Source: DATFPQ01 sp035264765 (GTDB lineage: Bacteria; Actinomycetota; Actinomycetes; Actinomycetales; Angustibacteraceae). From it: a stretch of DNA of 27,332 nucleotides. This document shows, piece by piece, positions 1 through 7,759 of the stretch. The notes below the pieces were generated by a model, which searched no databases, was not told the origin of the DNA, and saw only the letters and a program-made list of their open reading frames with translations. Position 1 is the first letter of the stretch. The number at the start of each line of letters is the position of its first letter. The DNA lies in the NCBI GenBank assembly GCA_035264765.1, contig DATFPQ010000112.1, positions 1 to 27,332 of the forward strand, read 5' to 3'. Made by a program: the position numbers and the translations under genes.

Positions 1-321
1 GCGATCGCCAAGGCGGTGCTCTGGAACTCCAAGGTCGTGCTGCTCGACGAGCCGACGGCCGCCCTCGGCGTGGCGCAGACCCGGCAGGTGCTCGACCTGG
101 TCCGCCGGCTGGCCGACCGCGGGCTGGGCGTCCTGCTCATCTCCCACAACATGGTCGACGTCTTCGAGGTCGCCGACCGCATCACGGCCCTCTACCTGGG
201 CCGGGTCGCGGCCGACGTCCCGGCGTCCGAGGTGAACCACGGCCGCGTGGTGGAGCTGATCACCGCGGGTCGCTCCGGCGACCTCGGCATCCCCCTGTCC
301 ACCGCGGCCCAGTCCGCCTGA
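1..321 (+). CDS. xylG: Sugar ABC transporter ATP-binding protein, C-terminal fragment (xylose type)
   Basis: This is the end of an ABC ATPase that energises import of a monosaccharide, probably xylose, at the inner face of the membrane. The reading frame is open from base 1, so the N-terminal part lies outside the window. The visible part carries the Walker B motif and D-loop (VVLLDEPTAAL) followed about 40 residues later by the H-loop (LLISHNM), then a short tail. This matches the second nucleotide-binding domain of XylG/RbsA-type double ATPases, but with only about 107 residues visible a single-domain ATPase is also possible. The stop lies 10 bp before the permease gene, so the two are one operon. 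The xylose assignment rests on the neighbouring permease and on xylA/xylB nearby, not on residues seen here. Confidence 0.88.
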   Translation, partial: AIAKAVLWNSKVVLLDEPTAALGVAQTRQVLDLVRRLADRGLGVLLISHNMVDVFEVADRITALYLGRVAADVPASEVNHGRVVELITAGRSGDLGIPLSTAAQSA

Positions 322-331
322 GGGCCGAACG

Positions 332-1633
332 ATGACCGCAACTCCCGACAGGAGCAAGAGCGTGACGCAGGACACCGCGCCCGGGGCGAGCGTCGCCGGG
401 CAGGACTTCGCGCAGGACGTGCGGGCGACGACCGTCCGTGGGGCGGTCCAGGAGTACGTCGACCGCCTCCGCGGCGGTGACATGGGTGCCCTCCCGGCCG
501 TGCTGGGACTGGTGGTGCTGGCCGTCATCTTCTCGGCGCTGCGCCCCGAGACGTTCCCGTCGGTCGGCAACTTTGCCAACCTGATGACCCAGGCCGCCCC
601 GATCTGCGTGCTCGCCATGGCGCTCGTTCCGGTGCTGCTGCTCGGCGAGATCGACCTGTCCGCCGGCGTGGCCGGTGGTGCGGCGGCCTGCGTGATGGCG
701 ATCCTGATCAACAGCAAGGGCTGGAGCTGGCCGCTCGCGATGGTGGCGGCCGTCGTCACCGGGCTCGTCATCGGGACGCTCATCGGCCTGCTGGTCTCCC
801 GGATCGGGATCCCGTCCTTCATCGTGACGCTGGCCTTCTTCCTCGGCCTGCAGGGCATCACGCTGCGCCTGATCGGCGAGGGCGGGACCGTCCCAGTCCG
901 CAACGACGTGATCGTCGGGATCGCCAACAGCAACCTGCCGGTGACCGCCGGCTGGGTGCTGGCCATCCTGGTGTGTGCCGCCTACGCGGCGCTGAACCTG
1001 CTGCGCCACCGCCGCCAGGTCGCCAGGGGCCTGCAGCACGCGCCGTTCCCCATCGTCGTGGCCCGCATCGTCGGGCTGTCCGTGGTGGTGCTCGCCCTGA
1101 CCGCGGTGCTCAACACGAACCGCGCGCGGATCCCGGGTGTCTTCGTCGGCGGGATCCCCTACGCCGTGCCGATCGTGGTGGTCCTGCTCGTCTTCTGGAC
1201 CGTCGTGCTCGGCCGCACCGGGTACGGCCGGCACGTGTACGCCGTCGGTGGCAACTCCGAGGCCGCGCGCCGGGCCGGCATCGACGTCTCGGGGATCCGC
1301 ATCTCGGTCTTCATGATCTGCTCGTCGATGGCGGCGCTGTCCGGCATCATCGCCGCGTCCCGGCTGAACTCGGTGACGCCGGACGCCGGCGCCGGTAACA
1401 CGCTGCTCTACGCCGTCGGCGCCGCCGTCATCGGTGGCACCAGCCTCTTCGGTGGCAAGGGCCGGATGCGCGACGCCATCCTCGGTGGTCTGGTGATCGC
1501 GATCATCGACAACGGTCTGGGCCTGCTCGGGTTCAAGTCCTACGTCAACTTCCTGGTGACCGGCGGCGTCCTGCTGCTGGCCGCGTCCGTCGACGCCCTC
1601 TCGCGCCGTCGGCGCAGCGCCACGGGGCACTAG
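332..1633 (+). CDS. xylH: Sugar ABC transporter permease, XylH type
   Basis: A 433-residue polytopic membrane protein of the BPD_transp_2 family (RbsC/XylH), the membrane channel of a monosaccharide importer. After a hydrophilic N-terminal segment of about 50 residues there are many hydrophobic segments to the end. The family-typical stretch LLLGEIDLSAG is near residue 105, and a glycine-rich segment (VIGGTSLFGGKGR) near residue 365 is the conserved cytoplasmic loop that contacts the ATPase. Length is slightly above the family norm because of the long N-terminus. The ATG is preceded by GAGGG at 7 bp spacing. It follows the ATPase gene by 10 bp and precedes a ROK regulator by 2 bp, an arrangement I recall from actinobacterial xylFGH loci. 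Xylose specificity is inferred from xylA and xylB in the same region. Confidence 0.9.
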   Translation: MTATPDRSKSVTQDTAPGASVAGQDFAQDVRATTVRGAVQEYVDRLRGGDMGALPAVLGLVVLAVIFSALRPETFPSVGNFANLMTQAAPICVLAMALVPVLLLGEIDLSAGVAGGAAACVMAILINSKGWSWPLAMVAAVVTGLVIGTLIGLLVSRIGIPSFIVTLAFFLGLQGITLRLIGEGGTVPVRNDVIVGIANSNLPVTAGWVLAILVCAAYAALNLLRHRRQVARGLQHAPFPIVVARIVGLSVVVLALTAVLNTNRARIPGVFVGGIPYAVPIVVVLLVFWTVVLGRTGYGRHVYAVGGNSEAARRAGIDVSGIRISVFMICSSMAALSGIIAASRLNSVTPDAGAGNTLLYAVGAAVIGGTSLFGGKGRMRDAILGGLVIAIIDNGLGLLGFKSYVNFLVTGGVLLLAASVDALSRRRRSATGH

Positions 1634-1635
1634 CC

Positions 1636-2901
1636 ATGGCCCCGGCGCGGCCGGGCTCCGGCACGACGCAGGAGGCGGTGCGTCGGCACAACCTCGGCAC
1701 GCTGCTCGCCCACCTGCACCACGACGGGCAGCTGTCGAGGGCCTCCCTCACCGAGCGGATGGGGCTGAACCGCAGCACGATCGGCGGGCTCGTCGGCGAG
1801 CTGGTCGACCTTGGCGTGGTGCAGCAAACCGCGCCGGCGCGCGGTCGTGCCGGTGCCGGCCGCCCGTCCCTGGACGTCCGGCCGAGCTGCGAGGACGTGT
1901 ACGTGCTGGCCGCGGAGATCGGCGTGGACACCCTGCGGGTGGCCCGCGTCGGCCTCGGTGGGCGCGTGCTGAACCGGGCCGGCAGCAACCTGGCGACCGA
2001 CCTGCCGGGACGGGTGGCGGCCGACCTGGTGTCCCTGCTGCGGGAGGCGGTCGCGGCCGTGCCACCCGGCGCGGCCGTGCTGGGCATCGGGGTCGGCGTG
2101 CCCGGGGTGGTCCGCGAGGACGACGGCGTCGTCCGGTTCGCGCCCAACCTCGGCTGGCGCGACGTGCCGCTGGCCGCGCTGCTGCGCGAACGCATGGCCA
2201 GCCCGCTGCCGCTGCGTGTCGCGAACGACGCCGACCTCGGGGCACTGGCGGAGCACACCCGTGGTGCGGTGACTCAGCAGGGCGACGTCGTGTTCCTGGC
2301 GGGGGAGGTGGGAATCGGCGGCGGCGTGATCGTCGGGGGCCGGCCGCTGCGCGGGGTCGGCGGCTACGCCGGCGAGCTGGGTCACCTGATGGTGAACCCC
2401 CGCGGCCGTGCCTGCCGCTGCGGCAGCATCGGATGCTGGGAGACCGAGGTCGGTGGCGCGGCAATCAGCCGGGCGCTGGGCATCCCGCCGCCCGGCGACC
2501 TCGAGCGGCTCGCCACGCGCCTGGCCGCAGTCCGCACGCCGAACGCGGCCCTGCGCCGGGTCGGGCGCTACCTCGGCCTCGGCCTGGCGAGCATCGTCAA
2601 CGTCCTCAACCCCGAGGTCGTGGTCCTCGGTGGGGTGCTTCGGCTGCTGTACCCCGCGGTGCGGGAGGTGACCGACGAGACCCTGACGACGGCCGCCCTG
2701 CTGGCACCGCGCGAGCAGGTGCGGGTCGTCGTGCCCGCGCTCGGTGGTGACGCGGTGCTCGTCGGAGCGGCGGAGACCTGCTTCCAGGCCGTGCTTGCCG
2801 ACCCGGCGCGCGAGCTGGCCGGCGCCTGCCGCGACGCGGTGGGCGCGCTCGGGGGAGGGCGCGAGCAGCGGGTTCAGCCGAGGGCGAGCGTCCCGGCGTA
2901 G
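1636..2901 (+). CDS. ROK-family transcriptional regulator (XylR-like), downstream of xylH
   Basis: A 421-residue ROK (repressor, ORF, kinase) protein, expected to be a cytoplasmic sugar-responsive repressor of the xylose genes. Residues about 15-65 form a winged helix-turn-helix (TERMGLNRSTIGGLVGEL) followed by the usual GRPS linker. The rest is the ROK sugar-binding fold. It has the zinc site of the family, His250 with Cys260, Cys262 and Cys267 (CRCGSIGCWE), and Asp198 in the NDAD segment corresponding to the catalytic Asp of ROK kinases. The HTH marks it as a regulator rather than a kinase. The ATG sits 2 bp after the xylH stop with no clear ribosome site, suggesting translational coupling. 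Its last 28 bp overlap the end of the convergent ROK gene. From memory, the Streptomyces counterpart next to xylFGH is Rok7B7; equivalence is inferred. Confidence 0.9.
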   Translation: MAPARPGSGTTQEAVRRHNLGTLLAHLHHDGQLSRASLTERMGLNRSTIGGLVGELVDLGVVQQTAPARGRAGAGRPSLDVRPSCEDVYVLAAEIGVDTLRVARVGLGGRVLNRAGSNLATDLPGRVAADLVSLLREAVAAVPPGAAVLGIGVGVPGVVREDDGVVRFAPNLGWRDVPLAALLRERMASPLPLRVANDADLGALAEHTRGAVTQQGDVVFLAGEVGIGGGVIVGGRPLRGVGGYAGELGHLMVNPRGRACRCGSIGCWETEVGGAAISRALGIPPPGDLERLATRLAAVRTPNAALRRVGRYLGLGLASIVNVLNPEVVVLGGVLRLLYPAVREVTDETLTTAALLAPREQVRVVVPALGGDAVLVGAAETCFQAVLADPARELAGACRDAVGALGGGREQRVQPRASVPA

Positions 2902-4085
2902 ACGTCGCCGAGCACGTCCGTGGCCGCGCCGGTGGAGGCCGCGTGCAGCCCGAGGGTGCTCAGTGCGACCCGGCACGAGGCCGTCGCCCGTCCGGGACCA
3001 CGTCCGCGGTCGAGGGCCCGCTGAACCACGGGGACGACCCAGGGGCCGAGGGGCACGAAGTAGCCGCCGAGGACGACGACCTGGGGGTCCAGGGCGCCCA
3101 CGAGCGGCACCAGGCCGGCGCCGAGGTCCGCGGCGACCCGCCGGACGGCGGCGCGGGCCGACGCGTCGCGGCGGGCCAGCCGGGCGACCTCCTCGCCCGC
3201 GGAGACGGGGTCGGTGCCGGGGTCCGCGGGCAGGCCGACGGCACGCAGCGTCGCCCGCAGACCCACACTCGCCTCCCAGCACCCGCGTCGTCCACAGATG
3301 CAGCGGGCGGTAGGGGAGCCCGGGAAGGGCGTGTGGCCCACCTCGCCGGCGAGGCCGTGAGCGCCCCGCCGCACGGCCCCGTCCACGACCAGGCCGGCGC
3401 CGAGCCCGACCGTCCCAGTGAGGTAGAGGGCGTCGGTGGCACCGCGCGCGGCGCCGTGGTCCAGCTCGGCGGTAGCGGCGCAGTTGGCGTCGTTGTCGAC
3501 CCGGACAGGGCAATCTTGTCCGACCGCGGCGGCAAGGGTTGCCCCCAGATCGAGGTCGCGCCAGCCCAGGTTAGGGGCGTCTACCACGTGCCTGGTCGCC
3601 CGGTCGACCAGGGCGGGTATCGCGACGGCGATGCCCAGTACCCTGCGGCCCTGCCCGACCAGCTCGTCGAGGCACCGGGTGGCCAGGTTCACCAGCGACG
3701 CCAGCAGGTCGCCGTCCCGGCTCACGATCACCTGGCGGGAGAGCACCGGGCGACCGGACAGGTCGAGGGCGGTGCCGAACAGGTAGTCAACGTTGACCTC
3801 GAGGCCCAGTCCGACGATGTTGGCGCCGTCCAGCACGACCGGCCGTCCGGGCCGGCCGCTGTGGCCGGTCCGGACGGCCTCGACCGCGTCGTCCTCCCGC
3901 ACCGCCCCGACGTCCTGCAGCGCCTGGACGATGGTGCCCACGGTGGCCTTGGACAGGCCGGTGCGGGCGGCGAGCGTTGCGCGGCTCGCCGACCCGTCGC
4001 CCCGAAGCGATCGCAGCACCAGTGCGGTGTTCTGCTGGCGCAGCCGCTCGGTGGCGACGGGCTGGGCGAGCTCGGCGTCGGTCAT
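2874..4085 (-). CDS. ROK-family transcriptional regulator, downstream of xylA
   Basis: A second, distinct ROK regulator of 403 residues. Residues about 15-65 are a winged helix-turn-helix (LAARTGLSKATVGTIVQAL) followed by GRPGRP, then a ROK domain with Asp199 in VDNDAN and the zinc ligands His251, Cys262, Cys264 and Cys269 (CICGRRGCWE). The frame is open 78 codons further upstream, but that stretch is Arg/Ser-rich shadow of xylA, so I use the ATG at 4085, 16 bp after the xylA stop. It is the last gene of a xylB-xylA-ROK operon and probably controls it in response to xylose. It converges with the other ROK gene. The two proteins are clearly related but differ in most positions, so this is not a recent duplication. 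Confidence 0.9.
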   Translation of the reverse strand: MTDAELAQPVATERLRQQNTALVLRSLRGDGSASRATLAARTGLSKATVGTIVQALQDVGAVREDDAVEAVRTGHSGRPGRPVVLDGANIVGLGLEVNVDYLFGTALDLSGRPVLSRQVIVSRDGDLLASLVNLATRCLDELVGQGRRVLGIAVAIPALVDRATRHVVDAPNLGWRDLDLGATLAAAVGQDCPVRVDNDANCAATAELDHGAARGATDALYLTGTVGLGAGLVVDGAVRRGAHGLAGEVGHTPFPGSPTARCICGRRGCWEASVGLRATLRAVGLPADPGTDPVSAGEEVARLARRDASARAAVRRVAADLGAGLVPLVGALDPQVVVLGGYFVPLGPWVVPVVQRALDRGRGPGRATASCRVALSTLGLHAASTGAATDVLGDVYAGTLALG

Positions 4086-4101
4086 GTGGTGCGGTCGCGT
4101 C

Positions 4102-5262
4102 TCAGCGGACGCCGTACAGGTGCTCCAGCGCGAGCTGGTCGAGGCGCTCGAACGCCATGCCCCGCGCGCCGATCGCGTCGACGTCCGGCACCGGCGCGGC
4201 GAGGATCTCGGCCCAGCCTTCACCCTCGGCGGCGGTCGGCTGCGACAGCTCCGCGACGCGGGCCGCCTCCAGGGCCTGCTGCACCTCGGGGTCGGCGCGG
4301 AACGCCTTGGCCTTCTCACGCAGGATCAGGTAGTTCCGCATGCAGGCCGCGGCAGAGACCCAGACGCCGTCCTCGTCCTCGGTGCGGGCCGGCTTGTAGT
4401 CGAAGTGCACCGGGCCGTCGTAGCCACCGGCGAGCAGGGTGTCGACGATCCAGAACGCACCGCGGACGTTGCCGGCGCCGAACTTCAGGTCCTGGTCGAA
4501 CCGCGTGCCGTGCTGGCCGTTGAGGTCGATGTGGTACAGCTTCCCCTGCCACAGCGCCTGCGCGTAGCCGTGGGCGGCGTTGAGGTTCGCCATCTCCTCG
4601 TGGCCGATCTCGGGGTTGACCCCCACGAGCTCCGGCTTGTCGAGGGTCTCGATGAAGGCCAGGGCGTGCCCGACGGTCGGCAGCAGGATGTCGCCGCGGG
4701 GCTCGTTCGGCTTCGGCTCGATCGCGAAGCGGATGTCGTAGCCGCGGTCGGTGACGAACTCGTTCAGCAGGTTGAAGCCCTCGCGGTACCGGTCGAGCGC
4801 CGCGGGGACGTCCTTGGCCGCACCCGACTCCGAGCCCTCACGTCCGCCCCAGGCGACATACACCTTGGCGCCGAGGTCGGCGGCCAGGTCGATGTTCTCC
4901 ATGACCTTGCGCAGCGCGTAGCGGCGCACGTCGCGGTCGTTGGAGGTGAAGCCGCCGTCCTTGAACACCGGGTGGGTGAACAGGTTGGTGGTCGCGGTGG
5001 TCACGACGAGCCCGGTCTCGGCCAGGCCCTTCTTGAACCGGTCGATGATCCGCTGGCGCTCGGCGTCGTCGACGCCGAAGGGGATCAGGTCGTTGTCGTG
5101 GAAGTTGACGCCGTAGGCGCCGAGCTCAGCGAGCTTCTCCAGGGCGCGCACCGTGTCCATCGGCTGGCGGGTGGGGTCGCCGAACGGGTCGCGGCCGGTG
5201 TAGCCGATGGTCCACAGGCCGAACGAGAACTTGTCGGCCGGGGTGGGCTCGGGGATCTGCAC
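4102..5262 (-). CDS. xylA: Xylose isomerase
   Basis: Interconverts D-xylose and D-xylulose in the cytoplasm, the first step of xylose catabolism. At 386 residues it is the short actinobacterial class (Streptomyces type). All catalytic and metal positions are visible: His55 and Asp58 (NFHDNDLIPFG), Trp138 (VAWGGREG), Glu182 and Lys184 (IEPKPNEPRGD), Glu218 and His221 (NPEIGHEE), Asp246, Asp256 and Asp258 (IDLNGQHGTRFDQDLK) and Asp288 (HFDYKPARTED). These match the Streptomyces enzyme with an offset of one residue. The start codon is GTG, supported by AAGGAA about 6 bp upstream. It lies 66 bp downstream of xylB, same strand, and 16 bp upstream of a ROK regulator, so xylB, xylA and the regulator are probably co-transcribed. 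Putting xylB before xylA is the reverse of the E. coli order. Confidence 0.97.
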   Translation of the reverse strand: MQIPEPTPADKFSFGLWTIGYTGRDPFGDPTRQPMDTVRALEKLAELGAYGVNFHDNDLIPFGVDDAERQRIIDRFKKGLAETGLVVTTATTNLFTHPVFKDGGFTSNDRDVRRYALRKVMENIDLAADLGAKVYVAWGGREGSESGAAKDVPAALDRYREGFNLLNEFVTDRGYDIRFAIEPKPNEPRGDILLPTVGHALAFIETLDKPELVGVNPEIGHEEMANLNAAHGYAQALWQGKLYHIDLNGQHGTRFDQDLKFGAGNVRGAFWIVDTLLAGGYDGPVHFDYKPARTEDEDGVWVSAAACMRNYLILREKAKAFRADPEVQQALEAARVAELSQPTAAEGEGWAEILAAPVPDVDAIGARGMAFERLDQLALEHLYGVR

Positions 5263-5328
5263 AGAGTTTCCTTCGGGGTGGGTGCGGTGCGGGGGTCTGC
5301 GGTTCTTGGCATCTATGGGGTGGGCGGT

Positions 5329-6726
5329 TCAGCGCTCGCCGGACCAGCCGGCGGTGCGGTCGCGCAGCAGGGCGTACGCCTCGCGCACCTGGGGGGTGGG
5401 CTCGGCCTCGTAGGTCCGGACGTCGGGCAGCGCCCAGGACGGCGGCTCGGCCGTGCCGGCGGCGGCCCAGGCGGCCTGCCGGGCGGCGCCCAGGGCGACG
5501 TACTCGGCCTCGGCGGGCACGGTCACCGGCAGGCCCAGCACCGCGGGGGCGAGCGTCCGCACCGCGTGGTTGCGGGCACCGCCGCCGACCAGCACAATCC
5601 GCCGGACCTCGACGCCGGTGGCCGCGGTCAGGAAGTCGACGGCGTCGGCCAGCGAGCAGAGGAGCCCCTCGACGGCGGCCCGCGCCAGCTCGGCCGGGCC
5701 GGTCGAGGTGGTCAGGCCGTGCAGGGTGCCGGTGGCGTCCGGGCGGTTCGGCGTCCGCTCGCCGTCCAGGTAAGGCAGCAGCGTGAGGCCGCCCGCGCCC
5801 GGCGCCGCCTCGAGGGCGAGCTCGGCGAGGCCGTTGTGGTCGACGCCGAGCATCCGGGCCGCGGTGTCGAGCACGCGGGCCGCGTTGAGGGTGCAGGCGA
5901 GTGGCAGGAACGCACCCGTCGCGTCGGCGAAGCCGGTGACCAGGCCGGTGCGGTCGGCGGTCGGCGCGGTGGCGACGGTCGAGGCGACGCCCGAGGTGCC
6001 GATGGACACGGCGACGTCACCGGGCTGTAGACCCAGGCCGAGCGCCGCGGCCATGTTGTCGCCGGTTCCCGCCCCGATCGGGCGGCCGTCGGCGTGGCCG
6101 ACGACTTCGGCCGGTCCGGCCACGCGGGGCAGCCGCACCGCGCGCCCCAGGGCCGCCTCGGCGAGCTCGGGGAGCCAGGTGTCCTTGAACGGCGAGAAGT
6201 ACCCGGTGCCGGACGCGTCGCCGCGGTCGGTCGTCGGCTCGTCGGGACGTCCCGCGAGCTGCCAGGTGAGGTAGTCATGGGGGAGCAGCACCTGGCGCAC
6301 CGCCTCGGCGTTCTCCGGCTCGTTGTCGCGGAGCCACCGCAGCTTGGTCGACGTGAAGGAGGCCACCAGCACCGAGCCGATCTGCTCGGCGCAGGCCTGC
6401 GAGCCGCCCAGCTCGGCGATGAGCTGCTCGGCCTGCGGCGCGGACCGGACGTCGTTCCAGAGCAGCGCGGGGCGCACCGGCTCGCCGTCGGCGCCCAGCG
6501 CCACCATGCCGTGCTGTTGACCGCCGACGGCTACCGCGCCGGCCCGGGGGAGCAGCTCGGCCGTCGTCGCGTCGAGCGCGTCGAGCCAGAAGCGAGGGTC
6601 GACCTCGGTGCCCTCCGGGTGCCGCGCCGTCCGCTGGTCGACCACCCGGCCGTCCTCGGCGTCCACCAGCAGCGCCTTCGTCGACTGGGTCGACGAGTCG
6701 ATCCCCAGCACCAGGTTCTGGCTCAT
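5329..6726 (-). CDS. xylB: Xylulokinase (FGGY family)
   Basis: Phosphorylates D-xylulose to D-xylulose-5-phosphate with ATP, feeding the pentose phosphate pathway. The 465-residue protein has the two actin-like FGGY domains. The N-terminal phosphate loop (LGIDSSTQSTKALL) is at residues 8-20 and the substrate segment VGGQQHGMVAL is near 67-77. The catalytic Asp is Asp223 in GTGDNMAAALG, followed by the adenosine-site segment VSIGTSGV. The C-terminal ATP-site motif LVGGGARN is near residue 400. The ATG is preceded by AGAAGGAG 8 bp upstream, a strong ribosome site. It is the first gene of the xylB-xylA-ROK unit. The insertion-sequence scar ends about 135 bp upstream, just beyond the proposed promoter. 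Confidence 0.96.
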   Translation of the reverse strand: MSQNLVLGIDSSTQSTKALLVDAEDGRVVDQRTARHPEGTEVDPRFWLDALDATTAELLPRAGAVAVGGQQHGMVALGADGEPVRPALLWNDVRSAPQAEQLIAELGGSQACAEQIGSVLVASFTSTKLRWLRDNEPENAEAVRQVLLPHDYLTWQLAGRPDEPTTDRGDASGTGYFSPFKDTWLPELAEAALGRAVRLPRVAGPAEVVGHADGRPIGAGTGDNMAAALGLGLQPGDVAVSIGTSGVASTVATAPTADRTGLVTGFADATGAFLPLACTLNAARVLDTAARMLGVDHNGLAELALEAAPGAGGLTLLPYLDGERTPNRPDATGTLHGLTTSTGPAELARAAVEGLLCSLADAVDFLTAATGVEVRRIVLVGGGARNHAVRTLAPAVLGLPVTVPAEAEYVALGAARQAAWAAAGTAEPPSWALPDVRTYEAEPTPQVREAYALLRDRTAGWSGER

Positions 6727-6764
6727 GTCGTCGTCTCCTTCTCCGCCCCGCTGCGTGTTCCATC

Positions 6765-6793
6765 AGTTTCGTACGAGTCGTGAACTAAGTCAA
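6765..6793 (-). promoter_or_regulatory. Candidate promoter of the xylB-xylA-ROK operon
   Basis: On the minus strand a TTGACT -35 box (6788-6793) is followed after 17 bp by GAAACT (6765-6770), a partial -10 match. The 8-bp palindrome TCGTACGA (6769-6776) overlaps the -10 box and the spacer, and an AGTT...AACT pair spans -10 and spacer, so a regulator such as one of the ROK proteins could act here. The -35 box is good; the -10 box and operator are weak. Confidence 0.45.
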
Positions 6794-6861
6794 GACGAGC
6801 GGTCACCGTGCCCCGCTGGCGGTCATATACCCACTCGCCCGGTCCCCGGCACCAAGGGAGC

Positions 6862-7017
6862 GGCGATCCCGCGCCAGTTCTTCAGGTGGTTAAAGCACCG
6901 CTCGACGACGTTGCGGGTCTTGTAGTCCTCGGCGTCGAAGGCGACTAGTCCTCGGCGTCGAAGGCGACGGGTCGACCACCGCGCGAGCCCTTGCGTTCGC
7001 GGTGGGACTTGGTCGTC
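6862..7017 (-). pseudogene. IS5-family transposase, C-terminal remnant (broken)
   Basis: Read on the minus strand, this segment encodes the C-terminal part of an IS5-family DDE transposase: GSRGGRPVAFDAED, then KTRNVVERCFNHLKNWRGIA, which includes the catalytic Glu (NVVER). The frame is broken in the middle by a perfect 23-bp tandem duplication that changes the frame and brings in a TAG stop. After WRGIA the sequence no longer resembles the usual end of these proteins (roughly TRYDK onward), so the 3' end and right inverted repeat are lost. The upstream two thirds are also missing. It is nonfunctional. It is not the missing end of the neighbouring plus-strand remnant, because the two overlap at GSRGG and differ in the codons around it. 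Confidence 0.8.
6923..6968. repeat. Perfect 23-bp tandem duplication inside the transposase remnant
   Basis: Bases 6923-6945 and 6946-6968 are identical and directly adjacent. Because 23 is not a multiple of three, the duplication shifts the minus-strand transposase frame. One frame reads RPVAFDAED then TAG; the other reads LVAFDAEDYKTRN. The protein piece VAFDAED is therefore encoded twice, in two frames. Confidence 0.95.
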
Positions 7018-7023
7018 CGGCTC

Positions 7024-7683
7024 GGGCGTGTCCCGAAGTTGACCTGCGTGCCGGCCACATGATCGGTTCATGTCGTCTGGAGCGGTGCTGACGGACGAGA
7101 TGTGGGACGGGATCGCGCCGGTGCTGCCGCCGGTGAAGCGGCCGATGGGTCGGCCGATGCGCGAGCACCGGCTGCTGGTGGAGGCGGCGATCTATCGGTA
7201 CCGGACCGGGATCCGGTGGCGGGACCTGCCGGCCGAGTTCGGGCCGTGGCAGACCCCGAGAAGCGGCACCACCGGTTCAGCCTGGACGGGACCCGGGACA
7301 AGGTTCTGACCGTGCTCCAGGCTCGGGCCGACGCCGCCGGCAAGGTCGACTGGCGGGTCTCGGTGGACTCCACCGTCGCTCGGGTGCACCAGCACGCCGC
7401 CACGCTGCGGAGGTCCTCCGCAACGCCGACCTCGCTCACGGCGGCCTCGGTGGAATGACAAGATCCCCAGCCGTCGGCAGGACGGAACGGACGATCACGC
7501 GATCGGCCGGTCCCGCGGCGGGCTGACGACCAAGACCCATGCGTTGGTGGACGGCCGCGGGCTGGCGCTGGTGCTGGTCGTCACTCCTCCCGCGCCCCCC
7601 GTGCCGCGCTGCGCGGGATCCGGGCGGTCATCCCTGAGCCGGCGGACCAGCAGGCCCACCGCAAGAGATGTGGCTCACGCGGC
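7024..7683 (+). pseudogene. IS5-family transposase remnant with left end, multiply disrupted
   Basis: A decayed IS5-family (IS427-like) element. A likely left terminal repeat begins near 7024 (GGGCGTGTCCCGAAG). The transposase starts at ATG 7070 and reads through the N-terminal domain (LTDEMWDGIAPVLPP, YRYRTGIRWRDLPAEFG, GPWQT) to about 7255, where a small deletion shifts the frame. It continues from 7258 (KRHHRFSLDGT, DWRVSVDSTVARVHQHAA with the first catalytic Asp) to about 7425. The next piece is at about 7480-7575 in another frame (IGRSRGGLTTKTHALVDG, LALVLVV). An internal deletion then removes the GDKAYSS region with the second catalytic Asp. A last piece (RAALRGIRAVIPEPADQQAH) runs to about 7683. 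The C-terminal region with the catalytic Glu is absent. At least three lesions make this an old, inactive copy. Confidence 0.85.
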
Positions 7684-7759
7684 GTCGGCGGCGGCCTGCG
7701 GGTGCACGGCGCAGTCGAGCAGCACACGTACGCCGGGCAGCAAATGGGCACCGCTTGCC
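7684..7759. other. Unassigned spacer between IS remnant and GH43-like gene
   Basis: This 76-bp stretch follows the last recognisable transposase residues (GSRG) and precedes the stop of the glycosidase gene. On the minus strand it can be read as the end of an open frame (residues such as GVRVLLDCAVHPQAA), but that frame overlaps the glycosidase gene in the wrong phase and I recognise no family. I see no terminator hairpin or right-hand inverted repeat. Confidence 0.4.

Noticed and set aside
260..1630. Long open frame antisense to xylH, rich in Arg, Asp, Gly and His
   Set aside because: It is a GC-driven shadow: composition is low-complexity and no domain is visible, while the plus-strand frame is a clear permease.
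3793..6030. A 745-codon plus-strand open frame opposite the second ROK gene, xylA and xylB
   Set aside because: It lies antisense to genes with full catalytic motifs and has no recognisable domain, so it is a codon-usage artefact.
6765..6793. A clean ROK operator at the xylB promoter
   Set aside because: Only short arm matches (AGTT and AACT) and an 8-bp palindrome were found; the full dyad matches poorly, so it is listed only as part of a weak promoter.
6862..7683. Idea that the minus-strand IS fragment is the inverted 3' end of the plus-strand copy
   Set aside because: Both pieces encode the same GSRGG region with different flanking residues and codons, so they are from separate elements.
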